Assembly (NCBI GenBank): GCA_012932295.1
Contig: JAAONU010000001.1
Span: 58,315,693 to 58,379,692 of the forward strand
Source: Cyclina sinensis
Lineage: Eukaryota; Mollusca; Bivalvia; Venerida; Veneridae
Length of the DNA: 64,000 nucleotides
Direction of reading: 5' to 3'
Numbering within the stretch: the stretch's first letter is position 1; each line of letters starts with the position of its first letter. The notes beneath the pieces are model-generated. The model was not told the DNA's origin, ran no database searches, and saw nothing but the letters and a program-made list of their open reading frames with translations. The translations under genes were made by a program, and so were the position numbers. Below, in pieces: positions 1 to 11,300 of the stretch.

Positions 1-1211
1 TAATGCCTTTGTTCATTAACAAATGATACTAGTTGTATGTTAATGCCTTGGTTAAATTGCATATTGTGACAATATTCTTTTTGATTCATTCTATCCTTAA
101 TTGCAATGGCAGAAAAAGTATTATCTGAAGGTAAAATAAGACAGCTGATACATGTATTTGATACATGTTCTTTTCTGTTTATGATGAAAGTACAGAGTCT
201 CTTTGACATCCCTCATCCTTCAGTCTCCTAATAATTTATCTAACTAGCTCGATTTATGCGTCGTCAGATATTTATGTATTTCTGCAAGATTTATTTTAAT
301 CAGCTTGATCCATCAGTTTTTCTTATTAGGAGTGATTAGTTAGCCACATAGTGTAGTAAATTAGTTAGTAATCATCAAGGAATAATGACTCGATAGGGAA
401 TATTAGATGAAATATATGCTACAGGAAAGACTCTCAGAGCTACATTAAGAAATCACCGTGCAATAACAACTCTAATTACCGGTTTTCCTCTTGAAAAAAA
501 CGGGAGACTTCTAGTTGACCGAACTTTTGAACTATAATGATAAATGGATAAGACACTTTCTAGTAGGGAGATTAAAGGTAACATTGATATTTTATGTCCA
601 ATAAAAATAATAAAGAACAACTCAAGCGAACAAGAAACATCGCTCTGCTGAAATGTGCATATTCTTACATTCTCAGCGTAACTATATAGCAACAAATTTA
701 AACCAATCATAGCTGTGTCTGAATACTTAGTATTAATCCCGAATGAATAACAACAATTATTTCATTGGTTAAGAATCGTAAACCACGCAGGAATAAGTGC
801 CTATTTTGAGGCCATGAGCGTTTTAAATTCCTGTGAAAAAAATACTAGTATTGTTCTTCTGTAAGTATGACCAGTGTTATTGGCTGGCCAAATTGGCTAC
901 GAAAGTAGTGGCAAAAATGTTAAGGATGACTGTAGAGTATACTTCTTGTAACTATGTTCAAAAAGCAGAATGAATATACTTAAAATGTTCGAACATTAAG
1001 AGGTACCACTCAATTACATGTTTTTTATTTTACCTTGATCGGTCGTATGTTAGCTTTGTTTAAAAACCTGGAGGATAACACTTTTGGACAATCAAATGTT
1101 TCGACTTACTTTGATTTCAATTGAAAATATCATTGAATATATCAATGTTGTCTTGGAGAAATTTATTTTAATGTATCTTACGAATTTTCGGCTGTAACAA
1201 GACGAATTAAA

Positions 1212-1297
1212 AATACCACCCTTATGTGGAATTTGAACTCATGCCTAACAGGTCATTAGAAGCTTTGAAAACTAACGCTCTAGACCAATGAGCCAAA
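1212..1297 (-). repeat. tRNA-derived SINE relic
   Basis: Read on the minus strand, it begins with an A-box-like stretch (TGGCTCATTGGTCTAGAGCG) and ends with a B-box-like GAGTTCAAATTCC, as in tRNA-derived SINE heads. A sister piece lies about 300 bp downstream. It lacks paired acceptor stems, so it is not a functional tRNA. Confidence 0.55.
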
Positions 1298-1508
1298 GAA
1301 TGAACTCCCTGTTAGAGGTTGAATATATACAAATCAGAGCAGGCGCGCAAACAACTCTAACACACCCCTTTTAGAAAGTCGAATGGTTGTTTTTTTTCAG
1401 AAACCATGATAGGTTATTTCACGAAGTCCAGGAGCCGGGATTTCGGACGAGCTCCCATCTTTCGAACTTACGTTCCTAACAGGAAAGTTCAATGCATGAG
1501 AAAAAGAT

Positions 1509-1580
1509 CAGCCTTATGTGGGATTTGAAGTGGGCATGAGTTATATGGAAAACCAGCGCTCTAGACTACTGAGCCAAATA
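1509..1580 (-). repeat. tRNA-derived SINE relic, second copy
   Basis: The minus strand carries TTGGCTCAGTAGTCTAGAGCG followed by a degenerate B box (CACTTCAAATCCCAC). It matches the piece at 1212-1297 in layout and in the trailing CCACATAAGG, so both come from one SINE family. Confidence 0.55.
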
Positions 1581-1676
1581 ATTCTCTGACGCAATTGTCA
1601 GGACTGAATTTATATAAAAAAAATGGTCAAAAACTTGTGCGCAGGAGAAAGTAACATTAACGATATTCCTTTGTAG

Positions 1677-4600
1677 ATCAATAGCGTAGCAATATGTGCG
1701 GATAGCCACCATTGCGTCGCAGCGTCATCTAGCGGTGAAGTTTATCTCTACAACTTCCGGGCAACTGAAGTTTTAAACGTCTTCAAGGGGCATAAGCACG
1801 ATGTCATTGCTTCAATGTTATCTGAAAACGGACAGCTAGCAGTCACCGTATCAAAGGTATTTTATCCTGTAACAAAATATTTCAAGCACATATATATATA
1901 TATAAGCAAAAACAACATGTAGAAGAATAGATAACTGGCCTTTTTCTTGAGAGACGTTTCTTCAGAGGAAGGTTAATATAATGTGTTACTTGAGGTTTAC
2001 TGAAGCTTAAACAAAAAGTGTTTTTTCTTCGAAGCTGGTCTTTGAAATATGACTGCATAATCCTTAATAGGTCAGGCAGTAACACCTGTATGAAAAGACT
2101 CAAACATAATAAAGTTTAATTCTTAGATCCCTTTTTTTCTTTTTTTCGTACACAAAAGCGTTAGATTTCCCCTCGACTGGTCACATGGACGTTTCAAAAT
2201 TTAATCAACTGTTTCACATTCTTGCACTTGCACTATAATCGGTATATGAACTTCATTAAACTAGTCGTCAACTTGCTTAGATCTTTAAATACACTTTTGG
2301 AAATAATATTTACAGCAAGAGGTGTTTGTGTGGAGTTTGTTAAAACGGTTTACGGCAGAGACGTTTCATGACATCCACACGAGTCCCGTGACGTGCATCA
2401 CCGTCACGGCAGACAGCAAGAAACTTATATCCGGTAAGCTACTAAATATAACGAATAAATACACAATTTACTGACAACACGTTACAAATAACTGAAACTG
2501 CCTCGCTTGTCATAAGTCATTTAGTGAAAACCTTATAATTTTTAATTCGTAAAGAAGCATTTTGTGTGTGCCTGATTTTTTGAGTTTTAACCTAAGCACT
2601 TCTAAGTTTCTAAAACGTTCTTGTCAATATTTCAGCTTGTGCACATATATTTCTCATAACTGAAACGCAAACTGAATGTAAAGCGACCAGTGCAGATCAT
2701 AATCAAATCGCACGTATGTGCAAGTTAACCACGCGAAAGATTAAAGCTCAAACCGCACGTATGTGCAAGTTAACCACGCGAAAGATTAAAGCTCCTGCCG
2801 CTTTTGTCGTTAGCTGCGAAAATGTTTTAACGATTTTGCTGGGTTCAGAAAACTCGCATTTTTTCGAATTTTGTCTGTTACATTTACACGATTACAACGA
2901 CAAAAAGTCGATTTCACACTCGTTTTTGTATCATTTGCTTAACTCGTGGGCTACCCCATGAAGTTTTAGCTAGTACCTGCACCAAGACAGGTGATTGAAA
3001 TAACAGCTTTCAAACTGTAGTTAATATTTCAACTTAATAGTCACACTGTATGTCATGTTATTGAAGCCCCTCTGTCTTTTCTGATTCAGAGATAAATCGG
3101 TTTCAAACTAGGACAAACCAATCGAAATTCAATAAAGTACATGTATGAATGTTCGGGTCGGCCTTGTAGAAATTCTGGTACTACAGAATGGAAAACGCCT
3201 CCTGATATCCTACATACTGTTAATGATACTTTAGTTGGTATATAAGATGAAAATCAAAGAAGTGAATAGCTTTGCATCTGAAAGTCTTTTTTTGCAAAAT
3301 ATTGCAGGCAGTCAGGATGGACTTCTAAAAACTTGGAATCTTGATATCAGTGATTTCGGCGAAAATTTCATGGGTCATACAGCCGCTGTGACCTGTCTTG
3401 ACCTTGCCAGTGACAATTCTTTTGCTGTTTCCGGGTCAAGTGATATGACCTTGAAGGTTTGGAGCATAACCATGGCAACAGTTATTACTACATACAAAGT
3501 GAGCATTTCTTTTCGTAGAGTACAGATTCGTATATGAAAACTAAGTAAGTGATATTCTTCGTTTTACTAATCTGAAAATTACAACTTATGCGCGTTATGT
3601 GACTTCGAGTTATCGAGGTTTAGCCGTATTTACTTCAGCACATTTCTCTAAAAGAAAAGGAAAACATTTCGGCAAATACTATAAGGTTGGTGGCCATTAA
3701 TCTTACATTTATATGTAAATTTATACATATTTCGCATCAGAATATAATTGTATTTCCCAGGGGCATGACAAGATGGTCAGTGGGGTGTATGTTTTGTCTG
3801 ACAATCGACTGGTGCTGTCTTTGGATGTATCACACAAGATACACATGTGGAGAGCAGAGGATGGCCAGACAATGAGGCTATATGCGGGACCAACATTATT
3901 ACACGTTGTGGCCCCCAACAGCCAGCACTGCATCTCAGGGGCCGGGGACAACAGGTGTTGTGTTGCGTACTATAAATTATCCTAACAGCCAATCGCCGCA
4001 TTCTAGTGACAGGACTAATTAAATGTATACGTGATCGAAAATTACAAAACCTTATTATGACAGGAAAAACATGCGTTTGCTGACATTTTCTTAAAGTACT
4101 TTTTACATATGTGCAGTATAGATACTAGTATGGCGGGTTTCACATTCTTTTTTCGAATATATTAAGTTTATAAAGAATAAGTTCCCATTTTATATATTTT
4201 ACTTTTCCATTTATCTAACATTCAGCAAGGGTTTTTAAATCTTTTTGAGTTACATTATATAACTTTTCTTTTGATATAGTAGAAATGTATCAACAATGAA
4301 AAAAAATGTCACACAAATTATATACACTATTGAAATAAAGGTTACAAATATGGAAGCTCTCGGATGGCTCAGTGCTGAAGGAAGTAAACCATACTGAAAA
4401 GATAACGTGCCTCAAATGTTCAAAGGACAGTCAGTTCCTTGTGACCGGCTCACAAGATCGATCTGTGAAGGTGTGGGAATTAGAAACTGGCAAAATCGTT
4501 CAGGTAATCTTTCTTTCAAAACATATTATGTCAATAAATACGTTGCTTATTACGTCACAGTATTCTTAAATGTAAAATCATATAACTTACTTATGTAATA

Positions 4601-7356
4601 TAACATTGAGCGCAGTTAAATGGTCCAGTGATAACGCACATGACTTATACTTCAAGGGTCGCCAGTTCGATTCCCTGCTAATTAAACTAACAATTTTGAT
4701 TCTGTTTCTGATGAAAAGCTTTATCGGATCAACAAAATGAGCATGCAAAAGAAACAGGAGTGTCTTTGGGATTGGGATTTGGGATTTCGCCAGAAACTTA
4801 ATATAGCTAATACTTTTATGCAGCGTCGTCAACCATACGGGCGACTGGTACCGACGGTATATAACCCCGAATGAATAGATAATATAACATTTTTACCCAG
4901 TTACCATAAGAAAATAAAGAAAGAATCAGAAGATAAAAATCAGGTTTGCTGGAATGCTAGGATATTCCAAAATATCTGACACGTATAATGGGAGCAATCT
5001 ATAGTGATCATAAATTATCCATTCACTTCACTGCAAATTTTAACATGTGTTTTATCAGCACCAACCCCACAATCATATTACAATATAAATGCTTGAAACT
5101 CAGAAATAAGGAATGAAAATTAAGTGGAACATTTTAACAGATCTTCATTTTTATATCCCAACTGTGCTATATCATTATTTAGATTGTAGTGGACCAGAGC
5201 TCCTCTGTTCGGTGCTTGGCCATCACGGGGGACAACGAAACAATACTTACCGCCGGAGATGACGGGATAATCCACGTATGTAGCCTCCCCCTGGGAACAA
5301 TCGAGAAGAAACTGCATGGCCATTTTAACAAAGTCACGTGTCTCAACCTGACAGTGGACGATTCTATATTGATTTCAGGTAAGACTAGTTTGGTCCCCTT
5401 TCAGTTTACACCCACAGTCATTTTTAGATTCTTCAATGCGTTCATTATATATTGACACCAAATCCAATGATTTACCATTTTCGAAATGGGAAGTTTAACG
5501 GACTTAATCATTGCCTTAGGGCTGTTACATTATACTTATATAACTCTACTGCTTATGCAGGAAGGTTATGTCACATATTGAAATATTCGTGAACAAGAAG
5601 AACATTACTGGTAACAATCAAATATTTAGTGGCATGCACATAAAATTGAACATGAATGTGCATTTACAGGTTCCCTTGACAACACAATTCGAGTGTGGAA
5701 CTTTCGGCGCGGTACGCAGCTGACAATGTTCGATACCCATTACCCCGTTCTTGGACTCGCCATGACTGACACAGCCGACCGTATTGGGGTCATGCTCGCC
5801 AATAACAACAATGTGCCGATTCTCTGTCTTCATAATTCACCAGCAAAGCCAGAGCAAGCAAAATCACCGGAGAAAACATTGTCAGTGGCTTCCATACATG
5901 GGAGCCTTGTTTACGGGGTAAATTCTTGCTCCAACGATAGTCAACAAGACTTGTCAGGTAAGACATATATAGTTTTCCTCAACACTCTTGTTTATAATTT
6001 TGGAACTTCATTCCAGACCTCTGTTGTTTTCGTTAATTAGAGGAAAAAAAGATTCAAATAAAGATTGGTTGCGTAATTCATCAACGCGTTCTTAATGACA
6101 GTGAGCTGAAAAAATACATTACGTTTAAATGATAAGAACTTATATTATTTATTAAATTTGATGTGTTCAAGATATCAACAAATAATTGTAAAGAAAACTA
6201 CTAATCTACTTTTTATCATACAGATAATAGCACAGAGGAGGGTCATCAGTTACCAATCAAACCTAAACCACCACAGAGACCGCGTGTGCCCGTTGCTTAC
6301 GCATTACCGACACGCCGTCGCCGGGAATCATCGGTATCCAGTATACCACAAATTATACAGGTATTTATGGTGGCTGATTTAGGACATTTCGTTTTTCTTT
6401 ATTGTACGCGCGACATGACGAATCAACGACATTTTAAAAATTGGAAGTTTCGTTTTGGTGCGCGCGACAGAAGAATGCATATACGATATTAATATGCGGT
6501 ATTTTAGGTTAAACTACGCGCGCGATAGAACGAAACAACGACACTTTGTGATCTTTACTTATCGTGCGTGCAGTTTCACTCTCGTCCTGTGTCACGCGCC
6601 AGTACTTCAAAATCGAAACATTTTAAATGTCTTTGTTTCGTTCTGTCTTGCGTGCCGATATTAAAGAACGAAATGTCCTAAATAGCCACAATAGGTGTGT
6701 GTTTTTGACCATAAACATGTGTGAATGAAAAGAAAAGCTTAAAAGCTTTCATTTTACGTTCGTACCTAACGACTGTAAGCATATACATACGGTATAGTCG
6801 TAACGTATGACGTAGTATTTTCAGTCATACTAACATGTAGGATCCCGGCTATGTTCCCTGTACCTGTGTTTTTAACATCCTTTAAAGTAATATGAAACTT
6901 TTTTTCCACATTTCTGTATGAAATAGTTGTTGAATTGAGGGTTTAGAAACTTTTTAGTAACTTTAATCTGGAACTTGTTCACTTAATCAAGAAACAACAC
7001 TACTAAAACAACTTCAAATCAAGAAATTCGTCTCATGAATTCTTAAGTTTTAAAAAAGCTTTTTCATTCCCCTAGAGGGATTATAATTTCGAAGGTACGT
7101 TAACACGGTATTTAAGTATATAGCTCGGCTAAGATGGTATAGTAAAAAAAATATAAAACATTACAATTTTTAAAAATTAAACAACAGCATTACTGGTTCT
7201 TTACAGCACTCGCCAATTCGGGCTCCAATACAGTCTACAGTGCAAGCCCAAGAAAACCGACGACTGAAGTTTCCACTTAAAAGAAGTGTTGCAAAGCCAA
7301 AGGCGACCACAGAGAATGAGGAGGTCAAAAAATCGCACATTTGTATAATTTTGTGA
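1677..7356 (+). CDS. WD40-repeat protein, NWD (NACHT-WD)-like, C-terminal 538 residues (5' end outside window)
   Basis: Nine exons with GT-AG borders join in one frame to a TGA stop: 1677-1856, 2316-2433, 3308-3498, 3761-3954, 4341-4503, 5183-5378, 5670-5957, 6224-6360 and 7207-7356. Together they make 1,617 nt, exactly 539 codons. The first eight exons carry at least seven WD40 repeats, with blades ending in VWS, TWN, KVW, MWR, IWK, VWE and VWN and GH dipeptides such as GHKHD, GHTAA and GHFNK. The segment ending PILCLHNSPAKP after the last blade resembles the end of NWD1/NWD2-type propellers. The last two exons are proline- and arginine-rich (RRRRESSVSS, a possible basophilic kinase site), and the protein ends in CIIL, a CaaX-type prenylation box. 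Exon 5 must start at 4341, after ATAAAG, because only that site keeps phase. The N-terminal NACHT or other effector part is not in the window, so the family name is inference. The protein probably acts as a membrane-tethered scaffold or signalling regulator. Confidence 0.75.
4613..4690 (+). repeat. tRNA-like SINE head
   Basis: An A-box-like AAATGGTCCAGTGATAACGC and a B-box-like CCAGTTCGATTCCC are spaced as in a tRNA-derived SINE. Acceptor-stem pairing and a plausible anticodon loop are absent, so this is a SINE head in an intron and not a tRNA gene. Confidence 0.5.
6370..6689. mobile_element. MITE with about 45-bp terminal inverted repeats
   Basis: The left end (GTGGCTGATTTAGGACATTT) and the reverse complement of the right end (GTGGCTATTTAGGACATTTC) match over roughly 45 bp, both running into a CGCG-rich stretch. 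There is no coding capacity. It starts ten bases after WD exon 8. A decayed copy sits at the equivalent place in the duplicated unit (about 25,900-26,070), so the insertion predates the segmental duplication. Confidence 0.75.
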
Positions 7357-7733
7357 CAGAGAAATTTATCATATAGATGGATTAAGCCGTGTAAACACTC
7401 TTTCTACTACTGCACCTTAATTTGTGTTCAATGCAACCGCTTTGCTTTAAAATTCAAAGCTCAGTTATGACATTAATTTATTCAAAATGCTCGACAAGCT
7501 TGCCAACGCATTCTGTTTAACAAATAGGCGGGTCCACACAAAATTTTTGTGTCTCCTGCATATTATATATGTAGTTACAAAAGTTTTGCCCTTATCCCCC
7601 TCAAAATGATTGTGATTGTAAATACAGAAATAATTATATGTTACCTGCATATGGCATAACATATCGATGCACGTGTGGCTGTTGTTCTGTGTATTTACGA
7701 AGTTAGGCCAAATCTGACGAATTCACTAGGGAA

Positions 7734-7790
7734 GACATTTACTACCGAGCTAGACATTTACCACCGAGCTAGACATTTACCACCGAGCTA
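7734..7790. repeat. 19-bp tandem triplication
   Basis: Three head-to-tail copies of a 19-mer (GACATTTACCACCGAGCTA) differ only by one T/C in the first copy. It lies in the presumed 3' UTR or flank of the WD gene. Confidence 0.9.
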
Positions 7791-8069
7791 ATGTGACTTT
7801 CTTCATTATATACCATCATTTTTTTCCAAAGCAAGATATCTATATGCTCATTTAAAAGAAATGTGTGTGAATCATTTTTGTCAAGTGTAAAGATGTTTTT
7901 AAAATTTTACTTACTTTTATAACTTATATTGCCGCTGTATGGCTATGTATTTACATGTATCTGAAGACAATACAAAATAATTAATGTATATGTATATCAA
8001 ACACTCTGCTCAATATAAAAATACTATTATTCGCTGTAAAACATTTATTTTATATAACATTATGACTGC

Positions 8070-8075
8070 AATAAA
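8070..8075 (+). terminator. Possible polyadenylation signal of the WD gene
   Basis: This is the first good AATAAA after the TGA at 7354-7356. It implies a 3' UTR of about 0.7 kb. It is close to the next gene's start, so the assignment is tentative. Confidence 0.35.
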
Positions 8076-8384
8076 CTATTAAAAATGCTGTTAACTAGAT
8101 CAGATTGTCTTTATTACAGAAATAACAAAACTGGTTCCCTGTTAAAACTTGTTTGACCAAGGTACTGTGACATATGTGTCTGTAGCATCAAGTAACATTG
8201 ATGTGGCTATTCTCTTCCGGGGGCTGCTTATCATACAGAAAACTAACACTAACAAGAGACATCGATATCGTAATGTGGTCCAAAAACATTGTATATCATT
8301 GTTAGAGCTAGCTGGCACATCATTTAAAGTGTGCATTGTAAGTTTTATACATATACATTGTTAACTGTGGATAGCAATATTAAG

Positions 8385-11300
8385 ATGAACGGTCACGTAC
8401 GAAAACATGCATTCGCATATTGTGATAAAAGAAGCAGTTATGTTCAAGAAAACTACGACTATTTAAAGTCTACATTTTGTGTAAGAGAAAAATATAAAAT
8501 GTATTCTGAAAGTTATATCAAAAGCGAAGAATTTGTACAAGACGAAAATCTTAAAACAGTTTCGGATTATTTGAAGAAGAATGCAGAGACACTAAACGAG
8601 AATGAAGCATTTGTATTCACTGCCGGAGACAAGAGCATTCGGGAAGTCGTCAGCTGGAAAATGCTCTACGACAAATCACAAAACACTGCCAGGTCCCTTA
8701 GGCGACAGGGTGTCAAAGAAGGAGAGCTTGTAGCTATCAATTTAAGAAGTTGCCCGGAATGGCTATATGTAACGTTCGGCACAATGATGGCCGGAGCCAT
8801 ACCGGTGACCACTGCATTTGTTTACAAGGACGGAAGTGACGTTGTTGAAGTAATGAAACGGTTAAAGAGATGTTCTATGTTGATAATGGATCCCGGCCAA
8901 GAAGGAGAGAATTGGAGAGTCATTACGAAGTTAATAGATTCAAACAATGGCAGAGGCGAAGTAAAATCTAAACAAATGCCATATTTGAGGTATCTTATTA
9001 TGCATGATCCAATGAAATATGTATCAAATCTGGCCTATAAACGTTTAGACGGAGTTATAAGTGAAAGAAATGATGAAATCGAACTTCCGGCGATAACAGA
9101 GGATGACATAGCTATCTTGCTCCAGACTTCTGGGAGCACCAGTGTAGCTAAACTTGTGACGCATACCCATAAATCAATACTGTTGCCCTGCAAGGTGCGT
9201 TACTGTGTTTGGTTCAGTCCAGGTCACGTGATCTATAACGATCGTCCCTTTACATGGGTTGGTGGATTTCCATTTTCCTGTTTGATTGGTCAGAAGCGTG
9301 TAACACTGTCTGGGTTTCGCACACTTCCAGACAATTCGATAGCAGAGATGATTGAAGTTATAAGCAGAGAAAAGTGTTCTATAGTTTTGGCAATGCCGCC
9401 ATTACTACATGCGATAATACAGCAAAAGGTAGAGTATCATTACTTAACCTTTCGTTTCAGTATCCACTGCCTTCATAAGCTTGTTTTAATCTTTTTCTTT
9501 TATTGCACTGACGTAATCTTATTTTGATGTTATAAAATTTAAAGATCAACTTGAAAGAAATGAATATTTTGCTTTTTTTACTTGCAGCAATTACCAAGTG
9601 ATATGCGTTGTTGCAATGTTCTGTTTGATATGCTTCAAGTGAATTTTGCTATTAAAGTTTGTTAAGCAGCAGATATTTGGTGTATTATGTAATGTTTGAT
9701 ACATTGAAAGACTAAGAAATATAAGTCTGTGAAGTTAGCAGTGGGATCAACATTCGACATTCAACATTCAATGTCCCGCAGTGCATTGGACATTCAGCAG
9801 GACATTCGATTGAATGCATGTTTTTGAATGTCCCGCAGTGCATTGGACATTCAGCAGGACATTCGATTGAATGCATGTTGTTGAATGTCCAGCAGTGCAT
9901 TGGACATTCAGCAGGACATTCGATTTGATGCATGTTTTTGAATGTCCAGCAGTGCATTGGACATTCAGCAGGACATTCGATTGAATGCATGTTTTTGAAT
10001 GTCCAGCAGTGCATTGGACATTCAGCAGGACATTCGATTGAATGCATGTTGTTGAATGTCCAGCAGTGCATTGGACATTGGGCAGGACATTCGTTTTCAT
10101 GCATGTTTTTGAATGTCCAGCAGTGCATTGGACATACAGCAGGACATTCGATTGAATGCATGTTTTTGAATGTCCAGCAGTGCATTGGACATTCAGCAGG
10201 ACATTCGATTTGATGCATGTTTTTGAATGTCCAGCAGTGCATTGGACATTCAGCAGGACATTCGATTTGATGCATGTTGTTGAATGTCCAGCAGTGCATT
10301 GGACATTCAGCAGGACATTCGTTTTCATGCATGTTTTTGAATGTCCAGCAGTGCATTGGACATTCAGCAGGACATTCGATTGAATGCATGTTTTTGAATG
10401 TCCAGCAGTGCATTGGACATTCAGCAGGACATTCGATTTGATGCATGCTGTTGAATGTCCAGCAGTGCATTGGACATTCAGCAGGACATTCGTTTTCATG
10501 CATGTTTTTGAATGTCCAGCAGTGCATTGGACATTCAGCAGGACATTCGATTGAATGCATGTTTTGAATGTCCAGCAGTGCATTGGACATTCAGCAGGAC
10601 ATTCGATTTGATGCATGTTGTTGAATGTCCAGCAGTGCATTGGACATTCAGCAGGACATTCGATTGAATGCATGTTTTTGAATGTCCAGCAGTGCATTGG
10701 ACATTCAGCAGGACATTCGATTTGATGCATGTTTTTGAATGTCCAGCAGTGCATTGGACATACAGCAGGACATTCGATTGAATGCATGTTTTTGAATGTC
10801 CAGCAGTGCATTGGACATTCAGCAGGACATTCGATTGAATGCATGTTTTTGAATGTCCAGCAGTGCATTGGACATTCAGCAGGACATTCGATCTGATGCA
10901 TGTTTTTGAATGTCCAGCAGTGCATTGGACATACAGCAGGACATTCGATTGAATGCATGTTTTTGAATGTCCAGCAGTGCATTGGACATTCAGCAGGACA
11001 TTCGATTTGATGCATGTTTTTGAATGTCCAGCAGTGCATTGGACATTCAGCAGGACATTCGATTTGATGCATGTTTTTGAATGTCCAGCAGTGCATTGGA
11101 CATTCAGCAGGACATTCGATTTGATGCATGTTTTTGAATGTCCAGCAGTGCATTGGACATTCAGCAGGACATTCGATTTGATGCATGTTTTTGAATGTCC
11201 AGCAGTGCATTGGACATTCAGCAGGACATTCGATTTGATGCATGTTTTTGAATGTCCAGCAGTGCATTGGACATACAGCAGGACATTCGATTTGATGCAT

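Larger units (their letters stand above)
1..1676. other. Upstream intronic or intergenic stretch, no exon recognised
   Basis: No reading frame with splice sites and protein-like composition was found here. The stretch lies directly upstream of an in-phase WD40 exon, so it is most simply an intron of that gene. It contains two decayed tRNA-derived SINE pieces, listed separately. The 85-codon minus-strand frame around 453-710 has no recognisable domain. Confidence 0.5.
7357..8384. other. Spacer between WD gene and ACSF2-like gene
   Basis: It holds the WD 3' flank, the 19-bp triplication and a candidate poly(A) signal. A 71-codon plus-strand frame at 8149-8364 (with SSNIDVAILF and KRHRYRNVV) vaguely recalls DTD-type nuclease domains of transposon proteins, but has no support beyond that. 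No promoter motif is clear. Confidence 0.4.

Noticed and set aside
8149..8364. Small plus-strand gene or transposase domain upstream of the ACSF2-like gene
   Set aside because: It has only faint resemblance to DTD-nuclease wording, no splice context, and no counterpart in unit B.
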